From Hyphomicrobiales bacterium (lineage in GTDB: Bacteria; Pseudomonadota; Alphaproteobacteria; Rhizobiales; Rhodobiaceae): DNA of 64,000 bases. The stretch is from assembly GCA_002869065.1 (NCBI GenBank), contig PKTR01000002.1, positions 186,001 to 250,000 on the forward strand, read 5' to 3'. A program made the translations under genes and the position numbers. The notes beneath the pieces were generated by a model. It did no database searches. It saw only the letters and a list, made by a program, of their open reading frames with translations, and was not told the DNA's origin. Positions 25,315 through 32,746 of the stretch are shown here, one piece after another (position 1 is the stretch's first letter; each line of letters starts with the position of its first letter).

Positions 25315-25548
25315 CTAGTCGGCAGCTCCGCCGGTCGCATCGTTGGATGCAGCAGCCCAGTCGGCCATGACCGATGCCCAATGCGCCGCCGTGTCCTTGT
25401 CGATGTCGAGCTGCGTGATGCGGTGTCCCTCGCGGATCGCCACGCGCATCAACTGCATACCGCTCTCGAAGGTCACCTTCGACAGGGTCACTTCCTGGCG
25501 ATAGGGCGCGATGAAGCGGTCGAGGCGTTCAATGGTATCGCCGCTCAT
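25315..25548 (-). CDS. small dsr-linked protein, second of a coupled pair
   Basis: A 77-residue soluble protein with no recognised family. It starts at an ATGA that overlaps the stop of the preceding small gene, so translation is coupled. The sequence suggests an alpha/beta fold with RFIAPYRQEVTLSKVTFESG and MRVAIREGHRITQLDID strands and a final helix. There are no cysteines, which argues against a sulfur-carrier or redox role. It sits between the TauD-type dioxygenase and cysG in the same orientation as the dsr genes. Confidence 0.6.
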   Translation of the reverse strand: MSGDTIERLDRFIAPYRQEVTLSKVTFESGMQLMRVAIREGHRITQLDIDKDTAAHWASVMADWAAASNDATGGAAD

Positions 25549-25745
25549 GACTGGACCTTGTCGCCCCAGTAAAAGGCGGATTCGAGCTTCAGTTCCCAGT
25601 TCCGCGGCGTGTCGCGATAGTCCGGCTTGACGTCGAAATGCAGGAACCGCTCGCCGTTCTTCGCCGCATCGATGATGAGCAGGACGAGATCGTCGAAATT
25701 GGTCACCTCGGGGTGCTGAATGATCAGATCACTGAGATTGGCCAT
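25545..25745 (-). CDS. small dsr-linked protein, first of a coupled pair
   Basis: A 66-residue protein with no recognised family: MANLSDLIIQHPEV, a helix DDLVLLIIDAAKNGERF, then FDVKPDYRDTPRNWELKL and a terminal FYWGDKV. It begins 16 bp after the dioxygenase stop and overlaps the next small gene by four bases (ATGA). The conserved-looking acidic and aromatic residues and the tight packing suggest a real protein working with its neighbour, possibly as a complex. No cysteine is present. Confidence 0.6.
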   Translation of the reverse strand: MANLSDLIIQHPEVTNFDDLVLLIIDAAKNGERFLHFDVKPDYRDTPRNWELKLESAFYWGDKVQS

Positions 25746-25760
25746 TGCTGTGTTCTTTCC

Positions 25761-26720
25761 TCATGCAGGGACGGACAAGGACGCCGGCAAACTGCCGGCG
25801 ATACGGTTTATGTAGCGCGCCCTAAAATAAAGTCTTGTCTTTTTCGGATCGGAATCGTCCTCGAACCCGCTGCGATCGTGCAGCACGTTGTTGCACAACA
25901 ATCCCTCGCCGGCAGCAAGACGATGGTGGAACAGGAACGGCTCGTCGCCGTCGAAAAGCTCGTGCAGGGCGGCAACCGCCGCAGCGGTTGCGGCATCGTC
26001 GCGCCAGACCACATTGCGCTTGCGCGCGGTGTAGCGGGTCAGCAGCGTGCCGGTGACCGGATCAAAGGCGAAGACCGGACCGGCCGCCGTTGCGCGCTCG
26101 CGGCCATTGTCCTCGACATGGGCGGGAATGGTCATCGCCTCGGGGTGCATCAGGGCGGCGACCAGTTCGGGATCCTTGTCGCGCAGGCGGATATAGGCGA
26201 TCTCGGTGTCGAGCACCCCATTGATGCCGCCGGATGCCGCCGGGCGAACGCAATGCAGCACCATGGCGCGGATCGGCGCCTCCGGCGGATTGTAGTAGCC
26301 GTCGGTGTGCCAGTTGATCGCCCGGTTGGTGTAGGGGATGAAGCCATGCCGGCCGCCCTGATCGACGACCTCGAGCGCGACGAGACCGTCCTCGGCGGCT
26401 GAGCGGTGGTTTTCCAGATCGTCCATGCCGAACTGGCGGGCGAGCGCGCGTAGCCGGTCACGCACGGCAACCGGGTCGTCGCAGGGCGTGCCGCAGCGAT
26501 AGAGCGCCATGTTGGCGCGGCGGCAGCGATCGAGCAGAGCTTCGTGCTCAGCCGGGGTCAGATCGGCGATGTTGCCGACCTCGACGAGCAGGTCCTCCGC
26601 GCTGCGGGGATGATTTTCCAGCTTTTCGTCACGCCAGCGGCGGTAGGCGTCGTCGGCATTGAGATCGAACGGTGTGCCGGCGATCGCCGGGGTGGTTTTT
26701 GGCAAAGCAGACATGATCAT
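25761..26720 (-). CDS. TauD/TfdA-type Fe(II)/2-oxoglutarate dioxygenase
   Basis: A 319-residue protein of the TauD superfamily. The iron ligands are visible: H138 and D140 in NWHTDGYYN and H281 in NNVLHDRSGF; R300 in RLYFRARY is positioned to bind 2-oxoglutarate. It overlaps dsrN by four bases (ATGA), so it belongs to the dsr transcription unit. Related enzymes hydroxylate taurine, sulfonates or gamma-butyrobetaine; the substrate here is unknown. Oxidation of an organosulfur compound that releases sulfite would fit the setting but is inference. Confidence 0.75.
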   Translation of the reverse strand: MIMSALPKTTPAIAGTPFDLNADDAYRRWRDEKLENHPRSAEDLLVEVGNIADLTPAEHEALLDRCRRANMALYRCGTPCDDPVAVRDRLRALARQFGMDDLENHRSAAEDGLVALEVVDQGGRHGFIPYTNRAINWHTDGYYNPPEAPIRAMVLHCVRPAASGGINGVLDTEIAYIRLRDKDPELVAALMHPEAMTIPAHVEDNGRERATAAGPVFAFDPVTGTLLTRYTARKRNVVWRDDAATAAAVAALHELFDGDEPFLFHHRLAAGEGLLCNNVLHDRSGFEDDSDPKKTRLYFRARYINRIAGSLPASLSVPA

Positions 26721-28135
26721 GCCTTTTCGGTCGATCGTGAGGTGAGGGTTGCCGGGGCTGCGGCGCGCGCCCTTTTTGTGGTGCGGATGAAATCAACGAA
26801 GCGGTCGACCCAGGGCGTCGCCGCGGTGTGGCGCAAATGAACGAAATTGGCGACCAGATTGCCGATGACGATGCCATCATTGGTCCCGTCGATGCCATGG
26901 CCGCGCTCGACGCGGTAGGCATAGCGGCTGCCCATGGCGACGTTTTCCAGCCCGGCATAGTGGAATTCATGGGCGGCAACCACGGGCGACGACGACCCGA
27001 GCGGCGACCATGGCGCCTCGCCGGTCGGGGCAAGACGGACGAGCCCCCTGCCCTGCGGCCGGCTGTTCATCACCGCATCGGCGGGAACGGCGCCGACCAT
27101 GTCGTGGCGTTCGCCGTTCCAGAAGATCGAGCGGGAAAGATACATCAGCCCGCCGCACTCGGCGTAGGTCGGCATGCCGGCTTCAATGGCCGCGCGGATT
27201 TCCTGGCGCAGAGACGCGTTCGCCGACAACGCCTGCATGTGGGTTTCCGGGAAACCACCGCCGATGAACAGTGCGTCGACATCGGGCAGATGCGGATCGC
27301 TCAGGCAATCGAAAAAGACCGGCTCGGCACCGGCCTGACGGAACCGCTCGAGATCGTCGGAGTAGTAGAAGCCGAAGGCGGAATCGCGGGTGATGCCGAC
27401 GCGCAGATCGGGCGACGGAACAGACGGCACGACAGGTGGAGCGGTCACGACCGGCGCGGTGGCGGCAATCGCCTCGAAGGCATCGAGGTCGATGCCGGCT
27501 TCGACAACATCGGCGATATGGGCGATGCGTTCCGCCGGGCCGCCAGCTTCATCCGGCGGCACCAGTCCGAGATGGCGCTCAAGCACACCGAGATTGCGAT
27601 CGCGTCCGACGGCGCCGATCACCGGCAGATCCGTGTAGCGTTCGAGCACGGCGCGCATCTTCGATTCCTGGCGCGCGGAAACAAGGCTGTTGAGGATGAG
27701 GCCGGCGATCTTCACTTGTGGGTCGAAGGCCTGATAGCCGATGACGAGCGGAGCGATCCCACGCGTGATGCCTTCGGCGTTGAGCACCAGCACGACCGGT
27801 GCGTCGAGCATCCTGGCGAGCGCCGCGTTGCAGTCGCTGCCCTCGATATCCATGCCGTCATAGAGGCCTTTGTTGCCCTCGATGAGGCCGATATCGGCAC
27901 CGGCCAGGTTCGCGGCGAAGGTCGCCTCGATCTCACCGGCCGTCATGGTGTTGAAGTCGAGATTATAGGACGCGCGGCCGGCAGCGTGGCGGTGCCACAT
28001 CGGGTCGATGTAGTCGGGGCCCTTCTTGAAAGGCTGGACGACACGGCCACGCCGGGCCAGCGCCGCGGCGAGGCCAATGGTCAGCGTCGTCTTGCCCGAC
28101 GATTTGTGGGCGGCTGAAAGAAAGATATGCGCCAC
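26717..28135 (-). CDS. dsrN: DsrN, siroheme amidase (CbiA-like)
   Basis: A 472-residue cobyrinate a,c-diamide synthase homologue. The N-terminal ATPase domain carries SAAHKSSGKTTLT (P-loop, residues 7-19), KKGPDYIDP and EGNKGLYDG; the C-terminal glutamine amidotransferase domain carries AECGGLMYL with the catalytic cysteine and a late HEFHYAG. In dsr clusters DsrN amidates siroheme for DsrAB; without that context it would be called CbiA/CobB. Start codon is GTG at 28135 with only a weak ribosome site. Confidence 0.85.
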   Translation of the reverse strand: MAHIFLSAAHKSSGKTTLTIGLAAALARRGRVVQPFKKGPDYIDPMWHRHAAGRASYNLDFNTMTAGEIEATFAANLAGADIGLIEGNKGLYDGMDIEGSDCNAALARMLDAPVVLVLNAEGITRGIAPLVIGYQAFDPQVKIAGLILNSLVSARQESKMRAVLERYTDLPVIGAVGRDRNLGVLERHLGLVPPDEAGGPAERIAHIADVVEAGIDLDAFEAIAATAPVVTAPPVVPSVPSPDLRVGITRDSAFGFYYSDDLERFRQAGAEPVFFDCLSDPHLPDVDALFIGGGFPETHMQALSANASLRQEIRAAIEAGMPTYAECGGLMYLSRSIFWNGERHDMVGAVPADAVMNSRPQGRGLVRLAPTGEAPWSPLGSSSPVVAAHEFHYAGLENVAMGSRYAYRVERGHGIDGTNDGIVIGNLVANFVHLRHTAATPWVDRFVDFIRTTKRARAAAPATLTSRSTEKA

Positions 28136-28307
28136 GGCCGCTACTCATTGCCACGACCGGCAAGGGCGCATGCTGCGCCCACGCCGACTGAACGAACGGC
28201 CCGCCCATTTCAGGAAACGGACCCCTGATTGGTGCCGCATCGTCCCCCGCCACATCGGCTGGAGACACCGCAGCTAAAACACCAGAGGTCCGAAAGGAAC
28301 TCCGGTA

Positions 28308-28895
28308 TCAGAAATCGCCTTCCGCCGCCCGCTTCATCACATCCTGGATGATCTCCTTGACGTGCACGGCCTCTTCACGCAGGCCGTCGGGGAGCGTCTT
28401 GCCACCATGGATCATCATGTCCATGTCGAGCGAATAGATCCAAAGCTGGCCGGTCTTGTCCTCGACCAGCGTTACCCGGCACGGCAGATAGGCCGCGAAG
28501 GCGTCGTCGTAATCCATCATCTTCGCCGCTGTCAGCGGGTTGCAGTAGAGATAGATCTTGACCTTGCGCCACGGCTTGCCGGTCATGGCCTCGACATGGT
28601 TCGACAGCGGCAGCGACCCGACATCCTTGATGTTGTTTTCCGCCGCGATCGACTGGATCGAGTTGTCGACCTCCTCGAAGGTCAGGCCATCGGCCACCTT
28701 GGACTTCCATACCGTCGCCTCGGCCGACGATCCGGTTTCCAGCAGGCGCTGGAACATGCCCGTATAGGTCTGCACCGCGCCCGGATCGAGATTTCGCACC
28801 TGCATCAGGGTCGGTCCATAGGCATAAGCGCCATAGCCAACCGCAATCAGGGCCAGAAGGCCGATAACCGCCAGTAGATTCCAAAGTGTCCGCAT
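28308..28895 (-). CDS. DUF302 protein, membrane-anchored
   Basis: A 195-residue protein with an N-terminal membrane anchor (residues 5-27) and a DUF302-type domain: VADGLTFEEVDNSIQSIAAEN, KIYLYCNPLTAAKMMDYD and YLPCRVTLVEDKTGQLWIYS. Two cysteines (in YLYCNP and LPCRV) are in family-typical places. The ATG at 28895 follows GGAGGGG. DUF302 function is not settled; it often occurs with sulfur-oxidation genes. Here it lies between dsrN and the TrpD2-like gene in dsr orientation, probably facing the periplasm. Confidence 0.75.
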   Translation of the reverse strand: MRTLWNLLAVIGLLALIAVGYGAYAYGPTLMQVRNLDPGAVQTYTGMFQRLLETGSSAEATVWKSKVADGLTFEEVDNSIQSIAAENNIKDVGSLPLSNHVEAMTGKPWRKVKIYLYCNPLTAAKMMDYDDAFAAYLPCRVTLVEDKTGQLWIYSLDMDMMIHGGKTLPDGLREEAVHVKEIIQDVMKRAAEGDF

Positions 28896-29054
28896 AATCC
28901 CCTCCCTCGACGCGAGCTTTTTGCCTGTTTTCGTCGCCGGAAGTGCCGGCGATCATCGTCGCCGGTACTTTGTCACACTCTGGCGGTGTTTTCCCGCTTT
29001 TTTGCCCCTGAATTCCCGCTAACGGGATGACTATCCGTTGGAAAACCCCGGCCG

Positions 29055-30062
29055 TCAGGCGACGGCGGGGAAGTTCGCCTTGTCGCGGTCGGCCCACATG
29101 GCGGTCGCCATCGTCTGGGCGGTGTCGATGCTGTCGGCGCGACGCATCAGACGTAGCGCGATCGCGATCGTGCCGACCACGGCAGCCTCGGCGTAGTCAT
29201 CGGTGATGTCGCCGCGCCACAGAGCCGACAGTCGGCCGATATCCATGTCCTCGTCCGCGGCCTGGCGCGGTTCGGGCAGCAGCGGCGGCCAGTATTCCTC
29301 GCCGGCCTTGCCGTCATGAACGGTCCACACGTCGACCGGCTTGTTCGGGCGGCGTTCGCCCTCGCCGCCCTCACCGCGGAACACAGCCATGTTCTTCTCG
29401 CCAAGGATGACGGCTGCACCCTGATGGATTTCCATGTAGCCGGGATGGAAGATGCCCTGCAGCGTCGCATCGGCCTTGAACGGATTGACCATGCGCGCCA
29501 GTGTATGCACCGGCGAACGCAGGCCGAGCACCGGGCGCAGCTCGATCAGTTCCTTCAGCTTCGGCGACATGACCTCAAGCGGCATGTAGGCGAAATTGCC
29601 ACTGGTGAGCTGTGCGGCAGCCTCATCAAAGGACGACGCGACCGGCATGCCGAGCGCATTCATGGCTTCACGGGTGTAAAGGCGCCCGGCGGTGTGGCCT
29701 TCGGTGCCGTGCATGAAGACCTTCAGGCCGCTCCGGGCCATCGCCAGCGCGGACAACAGGTACCAGGGGAGCTGACGGCGCTTGCCGGCATAAGACGACC
29801 AGTCGAGATCGACGGCGGGCGCATTGGCCGGCAGGGTGATCGAATTGCGTACCGCTTGTACGAAGCCGGCGATTTCCTCCGGGCTCTCTTCCTTGACGCG
29901 CAGAAGCATCAACAGGGCGCCGAGCTGCTCGGGCCGGACCTCGTCGCGCAGGATCATCGCCATCGCTTCCTCGGACTCTTCCACGGTCAGCGACCGGGTG
30001 AGACTCTTGCCTCGGCCGAGAATTGCGACGAACCGCGCGAAAGGATGCGCTTCAGGATTCAT
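29055..30062 (-). CDS. TrpD2/YbiB-like glycosyl transferase-family protein
   Basis: A 335-residue homologue of anthranilate phosphoribosyltransferase. It has the N-terminal helical domain (FARFVAILGRGKSLTRSLTVEE) and the nucleotide-binding core, but SGLKVFMHGTEGHTAGRLYTRE replaces the GTGGD phosphoribosyl-diphosphate loop of true TrpD. It is thus closer to YbiB/TrpD2 proteins, which bind nucleic acids, and is unlikely to make tryptophan. The ATG at 30062 has GGAG eight bases upstream. It follows the hairpins after dsrP. The role near dsr genes is unknown. Confidence 0.72.
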   Translation of the reverse strand: MNPEAHPFARFVAILGRGKSLTRSLTVEESEEAMAMILRDEVRPEQLGALLMLLRVKEESPEEIAGFVQAVRNSITLPANAPAVDLDWSSYAGKRRQLPWYLLSALAMARSGLKVFMHGTEGHTAGRLYTREAMNALGMPVASSFDEAAAQLTSGNFAYMPLEVMSPKLKELIELRPVLGLRSPVHTLARMVNPFKADATLQGIFHPGYMEIHQGAAVILGEKNMAVFRGEGGEGERRPNKPVDVWTVHDGKAGEEYWPPLLPEPRQAADEDMDIGRLSALWRGDITDDYAEAAVVGTIAIALRLMRRADSIDTAQTMATAMWADRDKANFPAVA

Positions 30063-30137
30063 GACATCCACTCCGTTGGGTGCCGGCGGGAACCGGCCGG
30101 ATCGGACTGGGTGCCGACGGGTTCCTGCTGACGAAAC

Positions 30138-30179
30138 CAAAGCATGTTGCGTTTTTCTTACAAAACGCAACATGCTTTG
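30138..30179. repeat. perfect 18-bp hairpin after dsrP
   Basis: An 18-bp arm (30138-30155) and its exact complement (30162-30179), core AAAGCATGTTGCGTTTT, close a six-base loop. A further seven-base pair of arms (GAAACCA at 30133, TGGTTTC at 30186) surrounds it. There is no U-tract on the dsr side. Confidence 0.85.
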
Positions 30180-30206
30180 TCTGATTGGTTTCACACGTTT
30201 TCTAAT

Positions 30207-30230
30207 CCGAAAAGTCTGGCAACTTTTCGG
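30207..30230. terminator. second hairpin directly after dsrP
   Basis: CCGAAAAGT (30207-30215) pairs with ACTTTTCGG (30222-30230) around CTGGCA, 14 bases past the dsrP stop. With the larger hairpin it probably ends or stabilises the dsrA-P transcript. Confidence 0.5.
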
Positions 30231-30243
30231 GAAAGCGCTCTAA

Positions 30244-31443
30244 TCAGGCGTTCGCCTGCCTTGCCGGATCGCGCGGAAGGACGCGCAGAGCCATCAGGGC
30301 AATGGCGGTGATCAACATCGCCAACGACACACCGCTGACCCCAAGCAGAACTTCGGGGAGCGAAGGCGTGTACTGCCCAACCTGACCGTCGGCGAAGGTG
30401 CTGGTGACCTCCATGCCGGGGAACAGGTTCAGCGGGTAAGCCTGGCCGCCGACGATAATGACATACATCTGGGCCACACCGCCGAGAAGGACAAGGATGG
30501 AAGCGAGAGAAAATCCGCTGCGCGAAGCGCCCATCGTCGGGTTAAGCAGGATCAGCATCGGCAGAACCATGCCGATCAGGAACTGACCGACCCAAAGCAC
30601 CGTCGTGTAGATGTTGCCGCCGAACAGGATGAAGCGCTCGACGCCCTGATGCTCGGCCGCATAGAGGTTGGTCAGGTGCATCACGACGGTGAAGTAGAAA
30701 GTCGCCAAGATGAAGATGACGAGCATCCGGCGGAACTTCGAGATCACCTCTTCCGACATCAGCTCTTCCTGCAGCGTATTGCCCATGGTCATGAGCACCA
30801 GCACCATGAAGGCGAGGCCGTAGGCGAACGACGAGGCGATGAACAGCGGCGCGTAGAGCGCGGCGTCATAGGCTTCGCGGGCAACGAGGAAGCCGAAGAT
30901 CGAGCCGGTACCGGTGGTCAGGATCAGGCGCCAGCCGAAGGCGAGATAGGCGACGGGCTTGTAGAAGCGGCCGCCCTCGCGCGACATCATCGTCCACAGA
31001 TAGGCGGCCACGATGACCATGAAGCCAGTGTAGAGATAGATGTTCCAGGCGAAGATCGACTTGAAGTTATAGGTCGTCATGGCGACCGTCAGACGGTCGG
31101 GACGGCCGAGATCGAGGACCAGAACGAACAGGCCGCCGAGCAGTAGCGCGATCGCCAGCAGGCCCGAAAGCCGGGCGAACGGCTTGTAGGCCGTCTGCGC
31201 AAAGACCGAGGAGATCGACGCGACGTTGAGGGCGCCGGATGCGGCCACGATCAGGAACACCGCGAAGACGTGCGGCGTGCCCCAGACGACCTGGTTGTTC
31301 ATGCCGCTGACGATGTGGCCATGATGCTCCATGTACCAGAAGGAGCCGAGGCCAAGCAGGCCGACCACGACGATGTGGAGGGCGACGAGGCCGTAGAAGA
31401 AGGCTTTCGGTTTCTTCAGTTCGCGGTAGACGATCCGGGCCAT
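30244..31443 (-). CDS. dsrP: DsrP, NrfD-type membrane subunit
   Basis: A 399-residue integral membrane protein of the NrfD/PsrC family with about ten hydrophobic helices, starting FYGLVALHIVVVGLLGLGSF. It is the quinone-interacting subunit of the DsrMKJOP complex and partners the periplasmic iron-sulfur protein DsrO, encoded 11 bp upstream. The ATG at 31443 follows AAGGAGA. Last gene of the core dsr run; hairpins follow its stop. Confidence 0.93.
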   Translation of the reverse strand: MARIVYRELKKPKAFFYGLVALHIVVVGLLGLGSFWYMEHHGHIVSGMNNQVVWGTPHVFAVFLIVAASGALNVASISSVFAQTAYKPFARLSGLLAIALLLGGLFVLVLDLGRPDRLTVAMTTYNFKSIFAWNIYLYTGFMVIVAAYLWTMMSREGGRFYKPVAYLAFGWRLILTTGTGSIFGFLVAREAYDAALYAPLFIASSFAYGLAFMVLVLMTMGNTLQEELMSEEVISKFRRMLVIFILATFYFTVVMHLTNLYAAEHQGVERFILFGGNIYTTVLWVGQFLIGMVLPMLILLNPTMGASRSGFSLASILVLLGGVAQMYVIIVGGQAYPLNLFPGMEVTSTFADGQVGQYTPSLPEVLLGVSGVSLAMLITAIALMALRVLPRDPARQANA

Positions 31444-31454
31444 GCCGCGTCTCC

Positions 31455-32258
31455 TTACAGATTCTGGTAGTGCACGCCGGGCGCGACACCGAGGTCGGCG
31501 CGAATCCGGGTCGTGGGATAGGACGCGAGGCGCTGGGCGATTTCGCTGTTGGGATCGTTGAGATCGCCGAACAGCATGGCGCCCTTGCCTTCGCTGCCGC
31601 AGGCATCGACACAGGCCGGCATCTGGCCGGCGTCGACCCGATGCACGCACATGGTGCAGGATTCGACGGTACCCTTGCCACGCGGCGCATACGGCTTCTG
31701 ATCTTCAAGCGGCTCATGCACGAAGGAGCGTGCCTTGTAGGGGCAGGCCATCATGCAATAGCGGCAGCCGATGCAGATGTGCTTGTCGACGAGCACGATG
31801 CCGTCGGCGCGCTTGAACGAGGCACCGGTCGGACAGACGTCGACACAGGGCGGCGAGGCGCAATGCTGGCACATCACCGGCAGTGACTTCTTGGCGCCGG
31901 TCTCGGGATCCTTGAGGAAAACCTTGCGGATCCACTGTGCGTCGACCTCGAGGTTCTCCGGGTCTGCGACGCCGTTTTCGGTGCGGCAGGCCGTGACGCA
32001 AGCCGTGCAGTCGTCGGTGCACTTCGAGATGTCGATGAGGAAGCCCCAGCGGTTCTTCGAGGAAACCGCGGTCGCCGGGTCCTTGGCGTGCGCTTCGTCA
32101 CCGAGCACGTAGAGTGTCACGCCCGGCATGATGGTGAAGGCGGTTGCCGCCGCGGCACCGCGCAGGAAGGCGCGCCGCCCGCTATCGATCGCAGCGCTTG
32201 CGGAGTCGACGTTGCCGTCGGAGCAGCCGCACTGCGATTTGCCACAGTCGCGCATCAT
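31455..32258 (-). CDS. dsrO: DsrO, periplasmic iron-sulfur protein
   Basis: A 267-residue ferredoxin-like protein. The twin-arginine signal RRAFLRGAAA (about 28-37) directs export of the folded protein. Four cysteine groups follow for [4Fe-4S] clusters: CTDDCTACVTAC, CQHCASPPCVDVCPTG, CIGCRYCMMACPY and CTMCVHRV...CVDAC. It overlaps dsrJ by four bases (ATGA), and an alternative ATG lies three bases in. It links DsrJ haems to DsrP in the Dsr membrane complex. Confidence 0.94.
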   Translation of the reverse strand: MMRDCGKSQCGCSDGNVDSASAAIDSGRRAFLRGAAAATAFTIMPGVTLYVLGDEAHAKDPATAVSSKNRWGFLIDISKCTDDCTACVTACRTENGVADPENLEVDAQWIRKVFLKDPETGAKKSLPVMCQHCASPPCVDVCPTGASFKRADGIVLVDKHICIGCRYCMMACPYKARSFVHEPLEDQKPYAPRGKGTVESCTMCVHRVDAGQMPACVDACGSEGKGAMLFGDLNDPNSEIAQRLASYPTTRIRADLGVAPGVHYQNL

Positions 32259-32740
32259 TGTCCCACTTTCCCCAGATATTCGGCGAGCGCGGCCACGTCG
32301 GAATGATCCGGCATGGCTTCGTTCGCAGCCTGGCCCGAGGCCTCCGGCGTCGAGGCGTGGCACTCGAAGCAGTCCACCTTCACCGCCGCATAGTCGTGGC
32401 AGGAACGGCAGAAATGTTTCGGGTCCGACACCTTGACGGGCTGGCCGTCGGTGCCCGGCACCGCGTGGCAGTCGATGCACTCCTTGAGGCTGAACTGCTT
32501 GGTGCGGATACCATTATGCATCGTCTCGTCGCGCTGATGATGCAGCATCTTCATGTGGTTACGCCGCATGAAGGCGGTATCTTCAACGCATTGATCGCCC
32601 TTGCCGCGGGAAACCTGCGGCAAGGGAACACCGCTCTCGGCGGAGGCGGAGGTGGCAAGGCCGGCAGCACCGACCAGCACGGTCGCCAACACCGCGAAGG
32701 TGGCGCCGATCGTGGCAAGAATACGCGTGCAGCCGGCCAT
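32255..32740 (-). CDS. dsrJ: DsrJ, triheme cytochrome c
   Basis: A 161-residue periplasmic cytochrome with a signal peptide or anchor (residues 1-34, ending ATSASA) and three CxxCH haem sites: CIDCH, CRSCH and CFECH. This is the DsrJ pattern. Histidines and cysteines before the first site (CVEDTAF, HMKMLHH) include the candidate distal ligands, one haem being His/Cys-ligated in the family. It overlaps dsrO and lies six bases after dsrL. Confidence 0.94.
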   Translation of the reverse strand: MAGCTRILATIGATFAVLATVLVGAAGLATSASAESGVPLPQVSRGKGDQCVEDTAFMRRNHMKMLHHQRDETMHNGIRTKQFSLKECIDCHAVPGTDGQPVKVSDPKHFCRSCHDYAAVKVDCFECHASTPEASGQAANEAMPDHSDVAALAEYLGKVGQ

Positions 32741-32746
32741 GGCCGA

